A stretch of DNA of 64,000 bases from Rheinheimera mesophila (GTDB lineage: Bacteria; Pseudomonadota; Gammaproteobacteria; Enterobacterales; Alteromonadaceae): assembly GCF_000986865.1 (NCBI RefSeq), contig NZ_LAVS01000026.1, positions 1 through 64,000 of the forward strand, read 5' to 3'. The position numbers and the translations under genes were made by a program. Below are positions 53,707 through 62,288 of the stretch, in pieces (within the stretch, counting starts at the first letter, position 1; each line of letters starts with the position of its first letter). The notes beneath the pieces are model-generated. The model did not search any database. It had not been told where the DNA came from and saw only the letters and a list, made by a program, of their open reading frames with translations.

Positions 53707-54258
53707 TTAGCGCGTGTTCAATTCATCAAAGAGCTGCATCAGTAGCTCTTTTTCGTTGTTCAACCCGGTTTGTTGCAGCAATTCCATCACCACTTCGGCG
53801 GTACACAAAGCTCCGTCTTTTTGATTCCGTCGCAGTCTATACACTGACGCGGTATCAGGTTTCACTGCAACACGGTAGCAAGACTGCAAATACGGGCTTT
53901 GCCTGAGCATTTTTGCCGTTTCCTGCCAGGTGCCATCCAGCACAACCCAGTGCTTCACGGCTTCGTTCTGACGAAGCTGTCGCTGAAGGAGTCCTTCGGT
54001 ATTTTGCGGCTGATACTGGCCTTGCTGCAGCAAATAACAGGCTTGGCTTGTCTCTACTTGCAAGGGATAGACTAAGCCCAATCGCTGCGCTGCAGATAAC
54101 GCCAGCAAGGATGAAGCCGGGACTTTACGTTGCCATTCAATACGTTCAACCCTGACGTTGCCTGAAGCCGCTAAGGCTTGCAGTACTACAGTCCCGGTGT
54201 TGGTCTTTTTCTGCAACTCTCTGCTGTGCGTCAGCAGATAAAGCACCAAAACGGCCAT
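53707..54258 (-). CDS. DTW-domain tRNA aminocarboxypropyltransferase-like protein, short form
   Basis: 183 residues. The DTW region shows NTGTVVLQAL, VVLDGTWQETAKML (the DTW-type motif) and VYRLRRNQKDGALCTAEVV. DTW enzymes add an aminocarboxypropyl group to tRNA uridine from SAM. The usual N-terminal zinc cluster of Cys residues is missing; the gene starts right after the DUF2987 gene (11 bases), with no clear ribosome site. Either this is a naturally short subfamily or the N-terminus is lost. Confidence 0.8.
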   Translation of the reverse strand: MAVLVLYLLTHSRELQKKTNTGTVVLQALAASGNVRVERIEWQRKVPASSLLALSAAQRLGLVYPLQVETSQACYLLQQGQYQPQNTEGLLQRQLRQNEAVKHWVVLDGTWQETAKMLRQSPYLQSCYRVAVKPDTASVYRLRRNQKDGALCTAEVVMELLQQTGLNNEKELLMQLFDELNTR

Positions 54259-54269
54259 ATGGTGAAAGG

Positions 54270-54914
54270 CTACTGCAGCAGAGGAGTGGCGTGATCAGGG
54301 ACCTTGGAGAACTGCACTGTCGCTGTATCAGCCAAGGCGTCAGGTAAAAGGATCCGGCAACGATTTTGCTCACACAAAAGCTGCTGGTTCAGCGCCGCGT
54401 CAGAGCTTTGAGCCACCACTTCAGAGTCAAAATGCACAGTTAAACCTGAGACGTCAGGCAACCAGTATTTTCCCCAGCCCGCCAATGAATCCAGCAGCTC
54501 ATCAAACTGTCGCTGCAACTTGCGTAGCTGAGCCACACTCGCCTGTTGTGGTACAGGCATTTTGCTGCGTAGCTTAAAGTTTAAATCGCAGGGCGCTGCA
54601 CCTTCAGGTTGTTTCAGCACGATCAGCGCTTTTTGCGCATTTAGCATCAGATCAAAGGGCAGCATCAGTTCGCCATTACCCGCAATGGTTAAAGGCGCTT
54701 CAGAAATATCTGTGGTGATAAGAGCTTTATCTACACTACAAACTTCATTGGTACCGGCTTTTTGCAGTACAAAAGCCAAGGTAATATCACTGAACTCGAC
54801 CTTTTCGCTTTTTTTCATCCGAGCGTAAAAGCCGTCGTAATTAAACACAGTATCAGCCAACGCCGAACCGGTAAAAGTAACCAGCAAACTGGCCAGAACG
54901 TAAAGTTTCATCAT
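54270..54914 (-). CDS. DUF2987-type periplasmic protein
   Basis: 214 residues with a signal peptide to about GSALA. The mature part contains FNYDGFYARMKKSEKVEFSDITLAF and two Cys pairs (EVCSV, APCDL and LCEQNRC). I recognise it as the DUF2987 family, common in Shewanella and relatives; function is unknown. The start overlaps the stop of the glucosaminidase gene by one base, and the DTW gene follows, so the three are likely one unit. Confidence 0.8.
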   Translation of the reverse strand: MMKLYVLASLLVTFTGSALADTVFNYDGFYARMKKSEKVEFSDITLAFVLQKAGTNEVCSVDKALITTDISEAPLTIAGNGELMLPFDLMLNAQKALIVLKQPEGAAPCDLNFKLRSKMPVPQQASVAQLRKLQRQFDELLDSLAGWGKYWLPDVSGLTVHFDSEVVAQSSDAALNQQLLCEQNRCRILLPDALADTATVQFSKVPDHATPLLQ

Positions 54915-55774
54915 TAGCTGTCTATATGTTTAGTATTGGCTTTAAGCATAGTGTGGATCTCTTTGACATAATCCTGACCACGCTCTGAATACCGGCTCAA
55001 CCCTGCAACCAGATGATGCCCGGCAACGTCACCCTCAGCGCGGCGTTTTGCTCTGAGCTGGCGTAAATCCTCATACACATAAAAGGTGTTGAGGTTATAA
55101 AAATAACTGTTGATGGCCGCAGCTACATGAGGAAACACCGCAACCTCATGGTATTTACCCGCACTGCGCTGTTGCGGCACTAAACCACAACCGGCCTTAA
55201 AGCACCATTGGCCAAAAAAGTTGTATGCCTCCAAAGCGAAACGACTACTGCCCCAGCCTGATTCTTTTGCAGCCTGGATTAACACTAAATCAGCAGGTAT
55301 GGCATCAACACGACTGAGCAGCAAACGAAAGCCTTGCGCATCAACGTCCGGGTAATCTAACTTGAACTCGTCATACAGGCTGTAGATAAAGGCATACTCC
55401 TCTACGGTCAGCTCCTGTTGTTGCTGCTTTTGCTGCACTTCAATGATCTGCTGACGAATATGCAACAGCCGGGCATTTTCACGCTCAATAAAAGGCATTA
55501 AATAATCAAAAAATGCCTTTTTCTTTTCGACCACATCTTTGTACTGCTCAAAATCGGGCACAGGCAGTAACTCTGGCATAGCGACAGGATAAGCCAGCCG
55601 CTTTAATAACTTGCGTTGATCGGCGGCATCCAGAGAGCCCAGCTTTGATGGCATTTGCCAGTCCGCCAACGATGCAATATCTTCAACAGGAGCAGGCTTA
55701 AGCCAGGGGTAGATAGCGGCATAAAGCACCGCAGCCCAAAACACCAACCAAAAGCTCAATTCTGTTTTTTTCAT
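54914..55774 (-). CDS. Bax-like glucosaminidase-domain protein
   Basis: 286 residues. A membrane anchor or uncleaved signal (residues 7-24), a helical linker with a QQKQQQQ stretch, then a mannosyl-glycoprotein endo-beta-N-acetylglucosaminidase-like fold: VLIQAAKESGWGSSRFALEAYNFFGQWCF with catalytic Glu in AKESGWG. The SRYSERGQDYVKEI end is as in E. coli Bax. It probably cuts peptidoglycan glycan strands in the periplasm. Confidence 0.87.
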   Translation of the reverse strand: MKKTELSFWLVFWAAVLYAAIYPWLKPAPVEDIASLADWQMPSKLGSLDAADQRKLLKRLAYPVAMPELLPVPDFEQYKDVVEKKKAFFDYLMPFIERENARLLHIRQQIIEVQQKQQQQELTVEEYAFIYSLYDEFKLDYPDVDAQGFRLLLSRVDAIPADLVLIQAAKESGWGSSRFALEAYNFFGQWCFKAGCGLVPQQRSAGKYHEVAVFPHVAAAINSYFYNLNTFYVYEDLRQLRAKRRAEGDVAGHHLVAGLSRYSERGQDYVKEIHTMLKANTKHIDS

Positions 55775-55999
55775 GCAATACCCTGAATTCGTTTTTTATC
55801 TGATCCTGTTGAAGGATCATCAGCAAGGCCAGAACAATGGCGCGTATTCTAACCAGATCTGGTGGTAGTTTCGACCACAAAATGGCCGAAATGATAAACA
55901 ACAAATCGAACCAATTACTTAAGCGCATGTTTTTAAACAAAAAAATAATTGGCAAGAAAGCTGCATACGCTGTCATAACAACGAAAAAAGGAGAACAAT

Positions 56000-56632
56000 A
56001 TGCGTCAACTTAGTTTAGTTTCTGCTCTGGCACTGATTTTAACGACAACACCTACGATGGCAGAGGATGTAAAAGTGCTGGAAAAAACCATCGATGCCAA
56101 AAGCTTGACCAAACTGGTACTGGAAGCACCAGTAGGCGAAATCAAGCTGAACGCCAGCAAAGGCTCTGAAATCCGCTTAGTTGTCGAACTTGAACCGGAT
56201 GAGGATTGGTTGGGGCGTAGCAGTGATTTATCCGACGCCCGGCTCAGCATAAACGACGATGGTTCGACCTTAAAGCTGAAGGTTGAATTGGAAGACGATG
56301 ACGACATTGAGCAAAACTGGACTCTAACTATTCCGGCCGATATGGCGGTCTCGTTAAACTTAGGTGTAGGTTCTGTCGAAATTGATGATTTGGTGTCGGA
56401 TATTAGTGTCGATTTGGGCGTAGGCGAAATTGATATCGATGTGGATACCAGTCTGTACGATTCGATCAAACTGGACGCTGGTGTCGGTGACACCTCAATC
56501 AAAGGTGGTAAAGGACGCTACGAGCGGGATCAGGTGCTCGTCACCAGTTCAAGCCAACTGCACGGTGAAGGTAAAAAAGCAGTAGAGGCCAATGTGGGTG
56601 TCGGCGATATAGAAGTGCGCGATAACCAGTAA
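56000..56632 (+). CDS. Secreted adhesin-like beta-repeat protein (DUF4097-like)
   Basis: 210 residues with AAGGAG before the ATG and a signal peptide to about TMA. The mature part starts with KTIDAKSLTKLVLEAPVGEIKLNAS and then repeats short beta units with a V-G-x-[VIT]-x-[IV]-[DK] rhythm (GVGSVEIDDL, GVGEIDIDV, GVGDTSIKGG, GVGDIEVRD) about every 20-25 residues, a beta-solenoid-like pattern seen in DUF4097/putative auto-transporter adhesin head domains. Very acidic. Periplasmic or surface location expected. Function unknown. Confidence 0.75.
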   Translation: MRQLSLVSALALILTTTPTMAEDVKVLEKTIDAKSLTKLVLEAPVGEIKLNASKGSEIRLVVELEPDEDWLGRSSDLSDARLSINDDGSTLKLKVELEDDDDIEQNWTLTIPADMAVSLNLGVGSVEIDDLVSDISVDLGVGEIDIDVDTSLYDSIKLDAGVGDTSIKGGKGRYERDQVLVTSSSQLHGEGKKAVEANVGVGDIEVRDNQ

Positions 56633-56650
56633 CAGCCAGTGGGCTGATTG

Positions 56651-57061
56651 TCACGGCGCTTTATGGATCCAATTTGGTGTAAAGCGCCAATAGGCAGCCA
56701 GGGCCTGCTTTAAGTCAAAAAAACTGGTTAAAGGCAACGAGTCGCCGCTGATACAACTGTAGGTAAAGCGGTGGCAGTTGTTTCTCAGCACGTCATAGTT
56801 CTGATAACTGTAGATCTGCTCAATCGCCCTGTTTGCTGCGCTTTGCGAGCCGATAATATCTCCGGCTGGCGTTGTGGCAAACATCAGTTCAGCGCCGGAT
56901 CTATCCGCTAAAAACCGATGAAAAGATAAAGAACGCACTAAACCAGAGCCTGCCAGCTCCACTATCTGTCCATCTCCTATATAAATGCCGCTGTGCTCAA
57001 AAAACTGAAAAATTTCGCAACACACCACAGCGCCCACAGGGATAGTTCGCAGACTTAGCAT
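56651..57061 (-). CDS. LRAT/NlpC-P60-like papain-fold protein
   Basis: 136 residues from ATG 57061, with AGGAGC just upstream; the frame continues to 57097 but lacks a site. It shows the permuted papain pattern of the lecithin:retinol acyltransferase (LRAT/H-rev107) group: His23 in EHSGIYIGDG, a polar third residue at Glu35 (IVELAG), and Cys96 in NNCHRF. No signal peptide or membrane segment is obvious. Bacterial relatives may be acyltransferases or cysteine peptidases; substrate unknown. Convergent with the beta-repeat gene, 18 bases apart. Confidence 0.75.
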   Translation of the reverse strand: MLSLRTIPVGAVVCCEIFQFFEHSGIYIGDGQIVELAGSGLVRSLSFHRFLADRSGAELMFATTPAGDIIGSQSAANRAIEQIYSYQNYDVLRNNCHRFTYSCISGDSLPLTSFFDLKQALAAYWRFTPNWIHKAP

Positions 57062-57182
57062 AAAGCTCCTTATTTTCCGGCTTTTTTTCTCAATCATACT
57101 TGCAAAAGACGTCTAGGCGTGTAAAAAGGTGTAAGCAAATATATGCAATAAAAACAATAGATGGAGACATAAGGGTAGCGGT

Positions 57183-58397
57183 ATGAAACCAATAGAGCGC
57201 TCGACAAAATTAGATGGGGTTTGTTATGACATTCGGGGTCCGGTGGCACGTGAAGCCAAACGGATGGAAGAAGAAGGTCAACGTATTTTAAAGCTCAATA
57301 TTGGTAATCCCGCGCCTTTTGGTTTTGAAGCGCCGGACGAAATTTTAAAACACGTGATCCACAATTTGCCGACAGCTCAGGGCTATAGCGACTCCCAAGG
57401 TATTTATCCGGCCCGGGTGGCTGTTGCTCAATATTACCAACAACGCGGCATTCTGGGCGCTGATGCCGATGACGTCTACATCGGCAATGGTGTGTCAGAG
57501 TTGATTCTGATGTCGTTACAGGCGCTGTTAAATAACGGCGATGAGGTATTGATCCCCTCCCCTGATTATCCGCTCTGGACTGCTGCAGTGAATCTGGCCG
57601 GTGGCAATGCGGTGCATTACCGCTGTGACGAGCAATCCGACTGGTTCCCTGATTTAGCCGATATTCGCGCTAAAATCACAAAAAAAACCAAAGCCTTGGT
57701 ACTGATTAATCCAAACAATCCAACAGGCGCGGTTTATTCCAAAGCGTTTTTGTTGGACCTGCTGGCCATCGCCCGCGAGCATAAGCTGGTGGTATTGAGC
57801 GACGAGATTTACGACAAAATTTTGTATGACGGCGCAGAGCATGTCACGACAGCGTCGCTCACAGACGACTTATTTGTGCTGACCTTTGGTGGTTTATCGA
57901 AAAACTATCGTATTGCAGGTTTCCGGGTTGGCTGGATTTTATTGTCTGGTGCCAAGCATTTAGCCCGGCACTATATCGAAGGGTTAAACATACTGGCATC
58001 AATGCGCCTCTGCGCTAATGTGCCTTGTCAGCATGCGGTACAAACCGCATTGGGTGGTTACCAAAGCATTAATGAGCTGATAGTGCCAGGCGGTCGTTTG
58101 TATGATCAGATGGATTTAGCGCATAAGCTGGTCACCAGCATTGATGGCATTAGCTGTGTACGTCCGAAAGGCGCCATGTACTTATTCCCTAAACTGGACC
58201 GCAAAAAATTCAAGATCAAAGACGATGAGCTTTTTGTACTGGATTTCCTGCGCCAGCATAAAGTGTTATTGGTCCATGGCCGGGCCTTTAACTGGCCTGA
58301 GCCGGATCACTTCCGTATTGTATTTTTACCCCACAAAGAGCAATTGGAAATGGCGATTGGCCGCTTAGCGCAGTTTTTACCCGGGTATCAGCAATAA
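57183..58397 (+). CDS. alaA: Glutamate-pyruvate (alanine) aminotransferase AlaA
   Basis: 404 residues, fold-type I aminotransferase. [16 protein letters not shown] at the start, [13 protein letters not shown], the aspartate [11 protein letters not shown], and the PLP lysine in [18 protein letters not shown] are all present. It makes alanine from pyruvate and glutamate. Start ATG 57183. One-base overlap with the yfbR start (TAATG), the same order as E. coli yfbQ-yfbR. Confidence 0.94.
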   Translation: MKPIERSTKLDGVCYDIRGPVAREAKRMEEEGQRILKLNIGNPAPFGFEAPDEILKHVIHNLPTAQGYSDSQGIYPARVAVAQYYQQRGILGADADDVYIGNGVSELILMSLQALLNNGDEVLIPSPDYPLWTAAVNLAGGNAVHYRCDEQSDWFPDLADIRAKITKKTKALVLINPNNPTGAVYSKAFLLDLLAIAREHKLVVLSDEIYDKILYDGAEHVTTASLTDDLFVLTFGGLSKNYRIAGFRVGWILLSGAKHLARHYIEGLNILASMRLCANVPCQHAVQTALGGYQSINELIVPGGRLYDQMDLAHKLVTSIDGISCVRPKGAMYLFPKLDRKKFKIKDDELFVLDFLRQHKVLLVHGRAFNWPEPDHFRIVFLPHKEQLEMAIGRLAQFLPGYQQ

Positions 58398-59032
58398 TGG
58401 CAAACGAACACCACACTACATCGAGCTCTGAACAACCAAGCCATTTTTTTGCTCATCTGTTTCGGATGAAGTTGATCAACAGATGGCCGCTGATGCGAAA
58501 CGTCAATACCGAAAATGTCGCTGAACACAGCCATCAGGTGGCGGTGGTGGCTCATATGCTGGCGTTGATCCGCAGAGAAATCTTTGCAGGTGAAGTCCAA
58601 CCGGAACGAGTGGCAACATTGGCGCTGTTTCACGATGCCAGCGAAGTATTAACAGGCGACTTACCTACACCAGTGAAATACTTTAATGCCCAAATTGCTC
58701 AGGAATACAAAAAGATAGAACGTATTGCAGAGCAGAAACTCCTGTCGATGCTGCCGCAAAAGTTACAACCTTTTTATCAATCCCTATTGCTGTCTGACCA
58801 GTATTCAGCGGATGAAAAGCTCCTGGTCAAAGCGGCAGACACACTTTGTGCTTATGTAAAAACGCTGGAAGAACTCTCCGCAGGCAATCATGAATTTGTG
58901 CTGGCGAAAAAACGTCTGGAGGCTGTGCTTGAAAATTATGCCTTGGCGGAAGTGAATTACTTTCTGGAAATTTTTATCCCAAGTTTTTCACTGTCGTTGG
59001 ATGAAATCAGCCTGCAGGATGGCCAGTTGTAG
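58397..59032 (+). CDS. yfbR: 5'-deoxynucleotidase YfbR
   Basis: 211 residues, an HD-domain metal phosphohydrolase. [29 protein letters not shown] supplies the first His, [21 protein letters not shown] the HD pair, and [15 protein letters not shown] the last Asp. It dephosphorylates deoxynucleoside 5'-monophosphates. Translationally coupled to alaA. Confidence 0.93.
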   Translation: MANEHHTTSSSEQPSHFFAHLFRMKLINRWPLMRNVNTENVAEHSHQVAVVAHMLALIRREIFAGEVQPERVATLALFHDASEVLTGDLPTPVKYFNAQIAQEYKKIERIAEQKLLSMLPQKLQPFYQSLLLSDQYSADEKLLVKAADTLCAYVKTLEELSAGNHEFVLAKKRLEAVLENYALAEVNYFLEIFIPSFSLSLDEISLQDGQL

Positions 59033-59055
59033 AGGCCATATTGTTCCGAGACCCG

Positions 59056-60066
59056 TCAATGCTGATCCCGGCACAGTTCCTGATTAAACTCAAATTCTAT
59101 GGTGGTATGCTCCAGTTGATAAGGCTGGAGCAACTGCCGTATTTGCTCTTTATGCAGTTTTAACTGCTCCGTGGCCGTATCCGTTTTTAACACCAGATGC
59201 GCGGTTAATACATGTTTTTCGCCATCCAGCGACCACAAATGCAGATGATGCACATCCTGTACAAAACTAAGCTCTTGCAATTGCTGTTCTATGGTAGCAG
59301 CCAGTTTCGGATCCGGACTGACTTGTAAAAACAGCGCCAGCGTATGGCGTAAATTGCGCCAGACGTTGATCAGGATAAAACAGGTAAACCCAATACTTAA
59401 CAGCGGATCCAACCAGGCCCAGTCCGTAAAATAAATCAGCACTGAGCCAACCAGTACAACGACCCAGCCTAAAACATCTTCCAGCAAATGCCAGGTCAGA
59501 ATTTGTTCATTTTGTGTTTTGCCGCGACGAAGTTTAAACACGGCTGCACCATTGACCAGCACACCTAACACGGCAAGCGCCATCATACCTGCGGCATGAG
59601 GTAATTGCGGCTGCCATAAGCGAGGGATAGCTTCGTATAAAATCCAGCAGGAGCCCAGCACTAAAATCACACTATTGATCAGAGCACTCAGCAAAGACCA
59701 GCGCCGGTAACCGTAACTATAACGCGGAGTCGCTTCTTTGCCTGCCACTTTAGCTGCGAACCAGGCAAATGCGATCGCCAGTGTGTCGCCTAAATCGTGC
59801 ATCGCATCCGCCATAATAGCCACGCTGTTGGTCAGCCAACCTCCGATAAATTCGATAATGGTAAAACTGAAGTTCAACCAAAAGGCTGTGGCAATATTAC
59901 CTGACTCAGTACCATGATGATGGTGGTGATGACCAAACAGGCCATGGGCATTCGAATGCTGATGCCCCACTTCATGACGATGATGCTGCGCGTCCTGCTG
60001 CTGGTGTGTGCAATTTGCACCATGCGAATGAGTTTTGTGTTCTGAGGTTGAATGATCGTGAGGCAT
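59056..60066 (-). CDS. Cation diffusion facilitator, zinc exporter with His-rich N-terminus
   Basis: 336 residues. The first 55 residues carry more than 15 His (including HHHHHHG) as a metal-binding tail. Six membrane helices follow; metal-site Asp/His are in MADAMHDLGDTLAIAFAW and LLEDVLGWVVVLVG. The C-terminal domain has the conserved HHLHLWSLDG. It exports Zn2+ (perhaps Cd2+ or Co2+) in exchange for protons. Resembles ZitB/CzcD. Single gene, convergent with yfbR. Confidence 0.92.
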   Translation of the reverse strand: MPHDHSTSEHKTHSHGANCTHQQQDAQHHRHEVGHQHSNAHGLFGHHHHHHGTESGNIATAFWLNFSFTIIEFIGGWLTNSVAIMADAMHDLGDTLAIAFAWFAAKVAGKEATPRYSYGYRRWSLLSALINSVILVLGSCWILYEAIPRLWQPQLPHAAGMMALAVLGVLVNGAAVFKLRRGKTQNEQILTWHLLEDVLGWVVVLVGSVLIYFTDWAWLDPLLSIGFTCFILINVWRNLRHTLALFLQVSPDPKLAATIEQQLQELSFVQDVHHLHLWSLDGEKHVLTAHLVLKTDTATEQLKLHKEQIRQLLQPYQLEHTTIEFEFNQELCRDQH

Positions 60067-60280
60067 GTTACACCTGAAAAATGCCGTAATAGCAGTACCA
60101 TAACTGGTTTTTTCAGCCGCTGCCAGCAGACTTCGCTGCAGGCTGCACAGAAATCATACAGATGCAGTGTTCAGAGCGAAAAAAACTTGAGCCCAACGGG
60201 ATAAAACACTAGTCTGAAGCTGAAGTTTGGCTGAACAAAGCCGATATAAAACCACTGACCGGAAAGAACCATAACACCAG

Positions 60281-60949
60281 ATGCCATCCACTTTTTTTAG
60301 TTTTAGTTTAATCGCTTTATTAAGTGCCACTGCTACTGCCGGTAGTTTTAGCCACAGCAAAAATATGGATTATGCGGCTTGGTCAGAACACAACCGGGAT
60401 GGTAGCTGGACCAGAATTACTGAACAAGCAGTAGCACAGTCCCCTCTGGTCAGCCTGGTTCCTGCTGATGTGCAAAACTTCTGTCCACGTTATGCCAGCT
60501 TAGCACGTCAGCAACGCAGCCAGTTTTGGGTTGCTTTATTCTCGGCGATGGCCAAACCTGAAAGTAACTTTCAACCTCAGTCTTTTTATCAGGAAAAGTT
60601 TAAAGACGGCAAAGGCCGCCGGGTGATCAGCCGTGGTTTATTACAGATCTCGCATGAAAGTGCCAACCAACCCAGATACGGCTGTGACATCAAACACCCT
60701 CATTCTTTGCATGATCCGAGAGTCAATTTGAGCTGCGGTGTGAAAATCATGAGTAAGTGGGTGAAAACGGATGGCGTGATCAGTCAGCCGCGCTGGAGCA
60801 ACGCTCCCAAAGGCGGCGCCCGTTATTGGTCCACTTTAAGGCCCCAACGTGGAAAAGTGCAGCAAATTGCAGACTTCACCCGTCAACTGTCCTTTTGTGA
60901 CCCCTATGCTCATCAGCGGGAAAAACAAAAACTTCGCACGGCGATCTGA
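60281..60949 (+). CDS. Lytic transglycosylase (SLT-like) family protein
   Basis: 222 residues with a signal peptide to about ATA-GS. A lysozyme-like block contains the catalytic Glu in FSAMAKPESNFQPQSFY, then RGLLQISHESANQPRYGC and DPRVNLSCGVKIMSKW, which is the usual SLT order. It should cleave peptidoglycan in the periplasm. No lipobox. The ribosome site is weak (GGAAAG 16 bases away). Confidence 0.85.
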   Translation: MPSTFFSFSLIALLSATATAGSFSHSKNMDYAAWSEHNRDGSWTRITEQAVAQSPLVSLVPADVQNFCPRYASLARQQRSQFWVALFSAMAKPESNFQPQSFYQEKFKDGKGRRVISRGLLQISHESANQPRYGCDIKHPHSLHDPRVNLSCGVKIMSKWVKTDGVISQPRWSNAPKGGARYWSTLRPQRGKVQQIADFTRQLSFCDPYAHQREKQKLRTAI

Positions 60950-61006
60950 ATCGCTGTGCTAGAGCAGGTTTGAGTCGCGTTGTTCGGTGTACTCTGTTGC
61001 AGACAT

Positions 61007-61033
61007 AAAAAAGCCACCCGTAGGTGGCTTTTT
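61007..61033. terminator. Bidirectional terminator after rplT
   Basis: GCCACC / GGTGGC stem (loop CGTA) with A runs and T runs on either side. It ends rplT on the minus strand and probably also the convergent transglycosylase gene. Confidence 0.82.
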
Positions 61034-61048
61034 ACTCTGCTCAAAGAA

Positions 61049-61408
61049 TTAAGCAGCTAAAGCTTCTTTTGCCTTGGCGACTAAAGCAGCGAAAGCGCCT
61101 TTGTCGTATACAGCGATATCAGCCAGGATCTTACGGTCGATTTCAACAGATGCTCTTTTCAGACCATCGATGAAGCGGCTGTAAGACAAACCGTTCTGAC
61201 GAGATGCAGCGTTGATACGCGCGATCCACAATTGACGGAATTGACGTTTACGTTGACGACGGTCGCGGTAAGCGTATTGGCCAGCTTTGATAACTGCCTG
61301 GAAAGCGACACGATAAACACGACTGCGGGCACCGTAGTAACCTTTAGCCTGGTTTAACACCTTCTTGTGACGAGCGCGCGCTGTCACACCACGTTTTACT
61401 CTTGGCAT
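61049..61408 (-). CDS. rplT: 50S ribosomal protein L20
   Basis: 119 residues, standard L20 ([29 protein letters not shown], the RNA-binding tail). It assembles early into the 50S subunit and in E. coli represses translation of rpmI-rplT. It lies 15 bases after rpmI. Confidence 0.99.
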   Translation of the reverse strand: MPRVKRGVTARARHKKVLNQAKGYYGARSRVYRVAFQAVIKAGQYAYRDRRQRKRQFRQLWIARINAASRQNGLSYSRFIDGLKRASVEIDRKILADIAVYDKGAFAALVAKAKEALAA

Positions 61409-61423
61409 TTGAAATCTCCTAAA

Positions 61424-61621
61424 TTATGCGTATGGCAGACAACGAGCGATACCAGCAACGTCAACTTTTGCAACTAACGTTTTTGGACCTAACTGACGCT
61501 TACGCTTAGAAGACTTCTTCGTCAGAATGTGGCGAAGATGTGATTGCTTACGTTTAAAACCGCCTGAGCCGGTTTTCTTAAAGCGCTTTGCAGCACCTTT
61601 GTTGTTTTTCATCTTTGGCAT
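61424..61621 (-). CDS. rpmI: 50S ribosomal protein L35
   Basis: 65 residues ([20 protein letters not shown] start). First gene after the infC terminator-like hairpin. Confidence 0.99.
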   Translation of the reverse strand: MPKMKNNKGAAKRFKKTGSGGFKRKQSHLRHILTKKSSKRKRQLGPKTLVAKVDVAGIARCLPYA

Positions 61622-61668
61622 AGTTAAATAACTCGCATTGTTTAGATTACAACGAATAATAAGGCGAT

Positions 61669-61696
61669 AAAAAACGCCGCTTTATTCAAGCGGCGT
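61669..61696 (-). terminator. Hairpin between infC and rpmI
   Basis: On the minus strand ACGCCGCTT-GAATA-AAGCGGCGT followed by TTTTTT, 22 bases past infC. It looks like a rho-independent terminator inside an operon, so either read-through or a separate rpmI promoter is used, or it is part of L20 control. Confidence 0.72.
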
Positions 61697-61718
61697 ATCT
61701 TATGCTTGAATGCACTTA

Positions 61719-62261
61719 TTACTTCTTATTTGGGGCCAGCATCATGATCATCTGACGACCCTCAACGCGGCTTGGGAAAGATTCGCAGATAGCAATATCT
61801 GACATATCTTCCTTAATCCGGTTAAGCATCTCAATGCCGATGTCCAGATGCGCCATTTCACGACCACGATAACGCAGTGTTACTTTAGCTTTGTCACCCT
61901 CTTCAATGAAGCGACGCAGGTTGCGTAGTTTTACCTGGTAATCGCCTTCATCAGTTCCAGGCCGGAATTTAATTTCCTTGATCTGGATCTGTTTTTGCTT
62001 TTTCTTCTGCTCTTTAGCAGCTTTGCCTTTCTCAAACAGGAACTTACCATAGTCCATCAACTTACAAACAGGGGGCTCCGCAGTTGGGCTGATCTCTACC
62101 AAGTCAGCGCCTGCTTCTTCAGCTAAACGAATAGCTTCTGAAGTGTTCACCACACCTAATTGTTCACCTTCCAGACCTAATAAACGCACCTCTTTGACGG
62201 TGATTTCTTCGTTAATACGATTCGGTCTGTTCGACGGTAAAGTTTTCTTTCCTACTTTAAT
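61719..62261 (-). CDS. infC: Translation initiation factor IF-3, ATT start
   Basis: 180 residues read from an ATT codon at 62261, giving [20 protein letters not shown] with GGAGGAA six bases upstream. A longer in-frame TTG at 62276 lies inside that Shine-Dalgarno. E. coli infC also starts with AUU, which lets IF-3 limit its own synthesis by rejecting non-canonical starts. Domain blocks [22 protein letters not shown] and the C-terminal VESFP-like ([19 protein letters not shown]) are standard. Confidence 0.95.
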   Translation of the reverse strand: MKVGKKTLPSNRPNRINEEITVKEVRLLGLEGEQLGVVNTSEAIRLAEEAGADLVEISPTAEPPVCKLMDYGKFLFEKGKAAKEQKKKQKQIQIKEIKFRPGTDEGDYQVKLRNLRRFIEEGDKAKVTLRYRGREMAHLDIGIEMLNRIKEDMSDIAICESFPSRVEGRQMIMMLAPNKK

Positions 62262-62288
62262 AGTATGTTCCTCCAAGAGTGAAAATAA

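Noticed and set aside
55852-55863. Palindrome ACCAGATCTGGT upstream of the Bax-like gene
   Set aside because: A 12-bp palindrome of this kind occurs by chance in 64 kb and no second copy or positioned promoter supports a regulatory role.
62262-62276. TTG start for infC
   Set aside because: The TTG lies inside the Shine-Dalgarno GGAGGAA and would extend IF-3 by five residues not seen in the family.
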